DNA of 9,265 bases from positions 1 through 9,265 of the forward strand of contig CAMBZY010000086.1 in NCBI GenBank assembly GCA_945872325.1, read 5' to 3'. Source of the DNA: Candidatus Kuenenia stuttgartensis. Lineage in GTDB: Bacteria > Planctomycetota > Planctomycetia > Isosphaerales > Isosphaeraceae. Shown in pieces: positions 5,501 to 9,265 of this stretch (its first letter is position 1; every line of letters begins with the position of its first letter). The notes under the pieces are model-generated. The model saw nothing but the letters and a program-made list of their open reading frames with translations. It was not told the origin of the DNA and ran no database searches. The position numbers and the translations under genes are program-made.

Positions 5501-7200
5501 AATATCTGGTCAATTCTGACGAACTCCAGATCAAAATGGCCCAGGGTGCCAAGCCTGGCGAAGGTGGTCAGTTGCCAGGCGGCAAAGTTTCCAACTATAT
5601 CGCCAAGGTGCGCCATACCATGCCAGGCGTGGGCTTGATCAGCCCTCCTCCGCACCACGACATTTACTCGATTGAGGACTTGAAGCAGCTGATTCACGAC
5701 CTCAAGAACGGTAACCCGCGTGCCCGGATCAGCGTCAAACTGGTCTCTGAAGTGGGTGTGGGAACTGTCGCTGCCGGCGTGGCCAAAGCTCACTCGGATG
5801 TCGTTCTGATCTCCGGTTTTGACGGAGGCACGGGTGCCAGCCCGCTCACCTCACTCAAACATGCCGGTATTCCTTGGGAACTCGGTCTGGCCGAAACCCA
5901 GCAGACACTGGTACTGAACAATCTTCGGGACCGGATCGTGGTTCAAGCCGACGGTCAGATGAAGACCGGCCGCGATGTGGTGGTGGCTGCCCTTCTGGGT
6001 GCTGAAGAATTCGGATTCGCCACGGCACCTTTGGTGGTCATGGGCTGCATCATGATGCGTGTCTGCCACCTGGGCACCTGCCCTGTGGGTATTGCGACCC
6101 AGAATGAAGACCTCCGTAAGCAATTCACTGGCAGAGCCGAACATGTCGTGAACTTCTTCCGGTTCATCGCTGAAGAAATTCGCGAAACCATGGCCCAGCT
6201 CGGCTTCCGAAGCATGGACGAAATGGTCGGCCGATCCGACCTTCTGGACATGAAAAAGGCCATCAGCCACTACAAGGCCAAGGGTCTCGATTTCTCGAAG
6301 ATCTTCTATCGACCTGACATGGGTCCTGATGTTGCCATCCGCAAGATGCGTGATCAGGATCACGGCCTCGATAGAGCCCTCGATCAGCAGCTTCTGAAGC
6401 TGGCTGCACCGGCTTTGGAAACAGGCGAGTCAGTGGTAATCAACCTCCCGATCATCAACGTCAACCGCACCGTAGGCACAATTCTGGGTAGCGAACTGAC
6501 CCGTAAATATGGCGGAGCAGGTCTGCCGGAAGACACCATCCGCGTGAACTTCAACGGCTCTGCCGGCCAGAGCTTCGGGGCATTCGTCCCACGAGGGATC
6601 ACCATGGTTCTTGAAGGCGATGCCAACGACTATGTCGGCAAGGGCCTTTCAGGCGGTAAGCTGGTGGTCACTCCGCCCAAGAATGTCCGGTTCGACCCAT
6701 CCACAAACGTGATCATTGGCAACGTGGCCCTTTATGGGGCAACCGGTGGCCGGGCCTTCTTCCGAGGCACCGCCGGCGAACGTTTCTGCGTGCGAAACTC
6801 CGGCTCCATGGCCGTGGTGGAAGGCGTGGGCGATCACGGCTGCGAATACATGACCGGTGGAGTGGCCCTGATCATCGGCCCTACCGGCCGGAACTTTGCA
6901 GCGGGTATGTCGGGCGGTGTCGCTTATATCTACGACCCGAACGGCGAATTCCCAGCCAAGTGCAATATGGAAATGGTCGAGCTTGAGAAGTTCGCTGAAA
7001 AAGAGGACATCGACCAGGTTCGCGACCTGCTGATCCAGCACTCTGGATATACAGGCAGCACCGTGGCCTCCGAGATTCTGAACAGCTGGGAAACCGCCCA
7101 GAAGAAGTTCGTCAAGGTCATGCCGGTCGACTACCGCCGCGTTCTACTGGAGCGCAAAAAAGCCGCCGCCAACGCCCAACTGGCGGCTGTCAAAGCCTGA
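2593..7200 (+). CDS. gltB: Glutamate synthase (NADPH) large subunit
   Basis: The alpha subunit of NADPH-dependent glutamate synthase (1535 residues; usual length about 1480-1530) makes glutamate from glutamine and 2-oxoglutarate in the cytoplasm. It begins with a short propeptide, then Cys38 in HDACGVGF, the catalytic N-terminal nucleophile of class II glutamine amidotransferases after processing. The amidotransferase domain runs to about residue 435, with NGE at 272-274. A central linker domain spans roughly 470-770. The FMN-binding synthase barrel follows (about 830-1210), with MGGRSNTGEGGEDP from 928, KPGEGGQLPGG from 987 and DGGTGASP from 1077. Cys1152, Cys1158 and Cys1163 (C-x5-C-x4-C) bind the 3Fe-4S cluster. 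A C-terminal glycine-rich beta-helix spans about 1290-1480. All key residues are present and the gene is intact. The start is uncertain: ATG 2593 has no Shine-Dalgarno sequence, whereas ATG 2644 (Met18) has AGGA 7 bases upstream; the former gives a propeptide of about 37 residues, the latter 20. It forms an operon with gltD. Confidence 0.97.
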   Translation: MSESPKMSQSPSRQEPVMNGQRPQAQGLYDPAFEHDACGVGFIVDLKGRKNHKIVRDAVQALINLDHRGAVGSDAATGDGAGILIQIPHAFMRTRCQAEGIELPGSGQYGVGAFFCSPEEDSCMSGQAMFEKFVRQEGLNFLGWRKLKTDNSALGVTARAVEPVVYHAYIESPFGDDTDRFERKLFVLRKVFEKAMRDSGRDDKHFFYFPSLSCRTLVYKGMLTPDQVASYYADDLEDPLMESAFAIYHSRFSTNTFPSWELAHPYRMIAHNGEINTLRGNINWMRAREALFSSNLYELGDIEKLLPIITEGLSDTACLDNAVELLIKSGYSPAHALMMLIPEAWENHDTMTQSKKDFYHYHGCLIEPWDGPASVVFTDGRNIAAVLDRNGLRPSRYYVTKDDLVVMASEVGVLPEIKHEDVVLKGRLEPGKMFLIDMEQGRIVGDDELKTAIAAQKPYGEWLKKNLVKITDLPSVPHVPTPDHETLLHRQLAFGYTLEDLKYILAPMGNDGAEAIGSMGTDTPLAVLSDRPQSLFSYFKQLFAQVTNPPLDAIREECVTSVLTTIGREDNLLQPSPDACHLIELKSPVLDNDETARLKQLNGWNGFKSATLNMTFPASEGDAGLEAALDRIFDEAVRAIATGANILILSDRAVDATHAPIPSLLACSGLHHHLVRQGLRTRAGLVVECGDAREVHHFALLLGYGAGAVNPYVAFETLDDMINQGFLKAEIDHEEAVEHYRKAVKKGIVKVMSKMGISTIQSYRGAQIFEAIGLNQEFINKYFEKTATRISGAGLSEITLEVLAGHQKAYNERESGTPLLDWGGQYQWRREGEFHLFNPETVFRLQHATKTQKYDIFKQYTRLIDDQNERLCTLRGLFDFRYDHCTAVPLDEVESVESIVKRFATGAMSLGSISEEAHETLAIAMNRMGGRSNTGEGGEDPRRYKLDANGDNRRSSIKQVASGRFGVTSEYLVNSDELQIKMAQGAKPGEGGQLPGGKVSNYIAKVRHTMPGVGLISPPPHHDIYSIEDLKQLIHDLKNGNPRARISVKLVSEVGVGTVAAGVAKAHSDVVLISGFDGGTGASPLTSLKHAGIPWELGLAETQQTLVLNNLRDRIVVQADGQMKTGRDVVVAALLGAEEFGFATAPLVVMGCIMMRVCHLGTCPVGIATQNEDLRKQFTGRAEHVVNFFRFIAEEIRETMAQLGFRSMDEMVGRSDLLDMKKAISHYKAKGLDFSKIFYRPDMGPDVAIRKMRDQDHGLDRALDQQLLKLAAPALETGESVVINLPIINVNRTVGTILGSELTRKYGGAGLPEDTIRVNFNGSAGQSFGAFVPRGITMVLEGDANDYVGKGLSGGKLVVTPPKNVRFDPSTNVIIGNVALYGATGGRAFFRGTAGERFCVRNSGSMAVVEGVGDHGCEYMTGGVALIIGPTGRNFAAGMSGGVAYIYDPNGEFPAKCNMEMVELEKFAEKEDIDQVRDLLIQHSGYTGSTVASEILNSWETAQKKFVKVMPVDYRRVLLERKKAAANAQLAAVKA

Positions 7201-7214
7201 TCTGACCGACCCAC

Positions 7215-7242
7215 TGGGGGCGATTGATAAAAATCGCCCCCA
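7215..7242 (+). other. Perfect hairpin between gltB and gltD
   Basis: TGGGGGCGAT (7215-7224) pairs exactly with ATCGCCCCCA (7233-7242) around an 8-base loop, starting 15 bases after the gltB stop. No T run follows on either strand, so it is not a standard intrinsic terminator. Such hairpins between genes of an operon often protect an upstream transcript end, mark a processing site, or tune the expression ratio of the two genes. It lies about 55 bases before the gltD ribosome binding site and does not hide it. Confidence 0.7.
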
Positions 7243-7297
7243 TCAGTCAACGCATCACAAAACAACCAAATCAACAGATTCAGCAGTCATTTTTGTC

Positions 7298-7303
7298 AGG
7301 GAG
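7298..7303 (+). promoter_or_regulatory. Ribosome binding site that decides the gltD start
   Basis: AGGGAG lies 10 bases before the ATG at 7314. It supports this start over the in-frame TTG at 7224, which sits inside the intergenic hairpin, lacks a binding site and would add 30 residues unlike any known small subunit. Confidence 0.65.
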
Positions 7304-7313
7304 ATTTTTGAAC

Positions 7314-8792
7314 ATGGGCAAGCCCACCGGATTCATGGAACTTCAGCGTCAGACTCCAAAACGCCGCGATGTTCTGGAACGCCTCAGCGACTATCTTGAA
7401 GTTTATAACCCACTCCCAGAAGAAGCCTTGCGTGCCCAAGGCGCCCGCTGTATGGACTGTGGGATCCCGTTCTGTCACCAAGGCTGCCCTCTGGGCAATC
7501 TGATCCCCGACTGGAACGACCTCGTCTATCGCAACCAGTGGCAGTCCGCCATTGAACGCCTCCACGCCACCAACAATTTCCCAGAATTCACCGGCAAGCT
7601 CTGCCCTGCCCCGTGCGAAAACTCCTGCGTTCTTGGCATCAATGCCGACGCCGTAGCGATCAAGACCGTAGAAGCCTCGATCATCGAACGCGCCTGGGCC
7701 GAGGGCTGGGTCAAGCCAGAACCACCGAAAGTGCTGACAGGTAAAAAGGTTGCCGTCATTGGGAGCGGCCCTGCCGGTCTTGCTGCAGCCCAGCAACTTC
7801 GCCGGGCGGGCCATGAGGTGACCGTTTTTGAGCGTGCCGACCGGATTGGCGGACTCCTGCGATACGGAATCCCCGACTTCAAGATGGAAAAGCACCATGT
7901 GGATCGTCGCATGGAGCAAATGGAAGCCGAAGGTATCGTTTTCAAGGCCGGAGTGAATATCGGCTACGATATCACCGCCGATGCGATTCTGACCGAATTC
8001 GACGCCGTTTGCCTGTGCTGTGGATCAACCGCACCACGCGACCTGCCGATCCCTGGCCGCGAATTGCGCGGAATTGAGTTCGCCATGGACTTCCTGCCAA
8101 ACCAGAACAAGCGGGTTGCTGGCGACTCCATCGAATCTGACGACCTGAACTGGGCTGAAGGCAAGCATGTGATCATCATCGGTGGTGGAGACACAGGGGC
8201 CGACTGCCTGGGCACCGTTCACCGCCACAAATGTGCGAGCGTGAATCAGTTTGAGATCGTCCCACGTCCACCTGAAGCCCGTGCTGACTGGAACCCCTGG
8301 CCGCAATACGCCAACATTTACCGCACCAGCCAGGCCCACGAAGAAGGTGGCGAACGGGTTTTCTCAATCGCCACCAAGCGACTCATCGGCAACGATCAAG
8401 GTCATGTGATCGCTCTCGAAACAGCCCAGGTGGAAATGAAGATGCAGGACGGCCGCCCAACATTTGTGGACGTCCCTGGCAGCGAGAAGATTTATCCTGC
8501 CGATCTCGTCCTGCTCGCCATGGGCTTTGTCGGACCCGAACGGAATAAGCTCGTGGAGCAGTTCGGCGTTGAGCTGGACAGGGCTGGGAATGTCAAAGCC
8601 GACGCTCACAGCAAGCAGACGAACGTCGAAAAAGTCTTCACCGCTGGCGACATGACACGTGGCCAAAGCCTGATCGTCTGGGCCATTGCAGAAGGCCGAC
8701 ACGCCGCAGCCGGGATCGACGAGTTCCTGATGGGCCGCACAGAACTGCCTCGCACACTCAACCACGGCAGCCACGTTCGACCTTTTGCCTGA
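7314..8792 (+). CDS. gltD: Glutamate synthase (NADPH) small subunit
   Basis: The beta subunit of glutamate synthase (492 residues, normal for the family) oxidises NADPH and passes electrons through FAD and 4Fe-4S clusters to the FMN and 3Fe-4S centre of GltB. The N-terminal domain carries the cluster cysteines Cys46, Cys49, Cys54 and Cys58 (CMDCGIPFCHQGC), then Cys97, Cys101 and Cys105 (CPAPCENSC). The FAD-binding Rossmann motif GSGPAG is at 150-155, followed by FERADRIGGLLRYGIP. The NADPH-binding Rossmann motif GGGDTG is at 290-295. The C-terminal FAD contact region reads FTAGDMTRGQSLIVWAIAEGR. Its presence directly after gltB indicates the NADPH-dependent enzyme rather than the single-subunit ferredoxin form. 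The gap to gltB is 113 bases and contains a perfect hairpin. Related subunits occur in other enzymes such as NADPH-dependent dihydropyrimidine dehydrogenases, but the position next to gltB makes GltD secure. Confidence 0.97.
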   Translation: MGKPTGFMELQRQTPKRRDVLERLSDYLEVYNPLPEEALRAQGARCMDCGIPFCHQGCPLGNLIPDWNDLVYRNQWQSAIERLHATNNFPEFTGKLCPAPCENSCVLGINADAVAIKTVEASIIERAWAEGWVKPEPPKVLTGKKVAVIGSGPAGLAAAQQLRRAGHEVTVFERADRIGGLLRYGIPDFKMEKHHVDRRMEQMEAEGIVFKAGVNIGYDITADAILTEFDAVCLCCGSTAPRDLPIPGRELRGIEFAMDFLPNQNKRVAGDSIESDDLNWAEGKHVIIIGGGDTGADCLGTVHRHKCASVNQFEIVPRPPEARADWNPWPQYANIYRTSQAHEEGGERVFSIATKRLIGNDQGHVIALETAQVEMKMQDGRPTFVDVPGSEKIYPADLVLLAMGFVGPERNKLVEQFGVELDRAGNVKADAHSKQTNVEKVFTAGDMTRGQSLIVWAIAEGRHAAAGIDEFLMGRTELPRTLNHGSHVRPFA

Positions 8793-8825
8793 GTTTGAAT
8801 CAACTCATCATCCGTTGAACCATCT

Positions 8826-8853
8826 GGCCGGTCCATGTGACCGGCCTTTTTTT
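8826..8853 (+). terminator. Strong intrinsic terminator of the gltBD operon
   Basis: GGCCGGTC (8826-8833) pairs perfectly with GACCGGCC (8839-8846) around a 5-base loop, followed by seven T (8847-8853). It begins 33 bases after the gltD stop. A smaller stem, TGAGTT with AACTCA (8790-8795 and 8802-8807), overlaps the stop codon itself. The T run also contains the end of the leftward transporter gene, so the hairpin lies at the tail of both convergent genes. For the leftward gene there is no T run after the stem, so termination in that direction would be weaker. Confidence 0.85.
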
Positions 8854-9265
8854 ATTTCATTTCAGAAACAATACCCACCTTCTGGGCGTGATAGATACTC
8901 GAATGACCACTAAGAAAATAGGACAGGAAACATGCAACCGCCGCATATACCACGAACCCTGAGCTCATCAATGCTCCATTTCCCGGCGCGAACAATTCTA
9001 TGGCCATAATTGTACAGGCCAAAGGCGTATTGGTCGCACCTGCAAAAACAGCCACAAACCCCAGCCCCGCCATCAGATCCACCGGGGCACCCAAACTCTG
9101 GCCCATCACATTCCCCAACGCAGCTCCAATAAAAAACAGTGGAGTCACTTCCCCACCTTTAAACCCGCTGCTCACCGTGACCGCCGTAAATATAAGTTTC
9201 CACAACCAGCTCCATCGAGCCACCCCACCAATCATAAAGCTCGACTGAATCGTCACAGCATTTGG
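8852..9265 (-). CDS. CLC-family anion channel/antiporter, C-terminal part (partial)
   Basis: These are the last 137 residues of a CLC chloride-channel-family membrane protein; the N-terminal part lies beyond the right edge. The frame is open through the edge (PNAV before TIQSSFM), so the GTG at 9256 is internal. The key motif SSGFKGGEVTPLFFIGAALGNVMG corresponds to the CLC helix N region, where classical chloride members such as E. coli ClcA have GGIFAP. Hydrophobic segments follow: DLMAGLGFVAVFAGATNTPLACTIMAIELF and a final alanine- and phenylalanine-rich helix. The C-terminus GHSSIYHAQ carries a tyrosine where CLC proteins place the ion-coordinating tyrosine of helix R. From memory, GGEVTP is typical of the CLC-F fluoride/proton antiporters; this subfamily call is inferred. 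There are no CBS domains after the membrane part. The stop codon falls inside the T run of the gltBD terminator. Confidence 0.85.
   Translation of the reverse strand, partial: PNAVTIQSSFMIGGVARWSWLWKLIFTAVTVSSGFKGGEVTPLFFIGAALGNVMGQSLGAPVDLMAGLGFVAVFAGATNTPLACTIMAIELFAPGNGALMSSGFVVYAAVACFLSYFLSGHSSIYHAQKVGIVSEMK

Noticed and set aside
7224..7313. In-frame 30-codon upstream extension of gltD from TTG
   Set aside because: The TTG lies at the edge of the intergenic hairpin without a ribosome binding site; AGGGAG before ATG 7314 and the family N-terminus support the later start.
9254..9256. GTG as the start of the CLC gene
   Set aside because: The frame stays open upstream to the window edge, and the protein would lack most of the CLC membrane domain.

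Overview
The window looks like ordinary chromosomal DNA from a bacterium of moderate GC content. Intergenic spacers are long, Shine-Dalgarno sequences are often weak or far from the start, and the glutamate synthase proteins have the bacterial NADPH-dependent form. Together with the style of the unknown 176-residue protein, this suggests a planctomycete. That assignment is an impression from protein sequence, not a demonstrated placement.

Layout, left to right. (1) Bases 1-43 hold the first 14 codons of a leftward gene for a probably exported protein, with a clear ribosome binding site. (2) A 220-base divergent spacer with several small inverted repeats follows. (3) A 176-residue protein of unknown function is encoded rightward at 264-794, with a terminator-like hairpin at 874-900. 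(4) A 548-base spacer becomes visibly AT-rich toward its right end. It carries several inverted repeats and ends in a promoter region with two dyads centred exactly 20 bp apart; one is a textbook LysR-type T-N11-A box. (5) A LysR-type regulator (1343-2341) follows, then its own terminator. (6) A leader of about 190 bases contains competing short stems. (7) gltB and gltD (2593-7200 and 7314-8792) encode the large and small subunits of NADPH-dependent glutamate synthase and are separated by a perfect 10-bp hairpin. (8) A strong terminator closes the gltBD operon. It sits tail to tail with the 3' end of a leftward CLC-type anion transporter gene whose GGEVTP motif suggests the fluoride/proton antiporter branch.

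How the genes fit together: GltB releases ammonia from glutamine and uses it with 2-oxoglutarate to make glutamate. GltD supplies electrons from NADPH through FAD and iron-sulfur clusters. The LysR regulator lies directly upstream in the same direction and is a reasonable candidate regulator of the operon, by analogy with GltC of Bacillus subtilis, but nothing in the sequence proves it. The outer genes appear unrelated to nitrogen assimilation.

I did not find a clearly novel multi-gene system. The items most worth checking are the paired LysR operator, the gltB leader, the gltB-gltD hairpin, the CLC-F-like transporter and the unknown protein.
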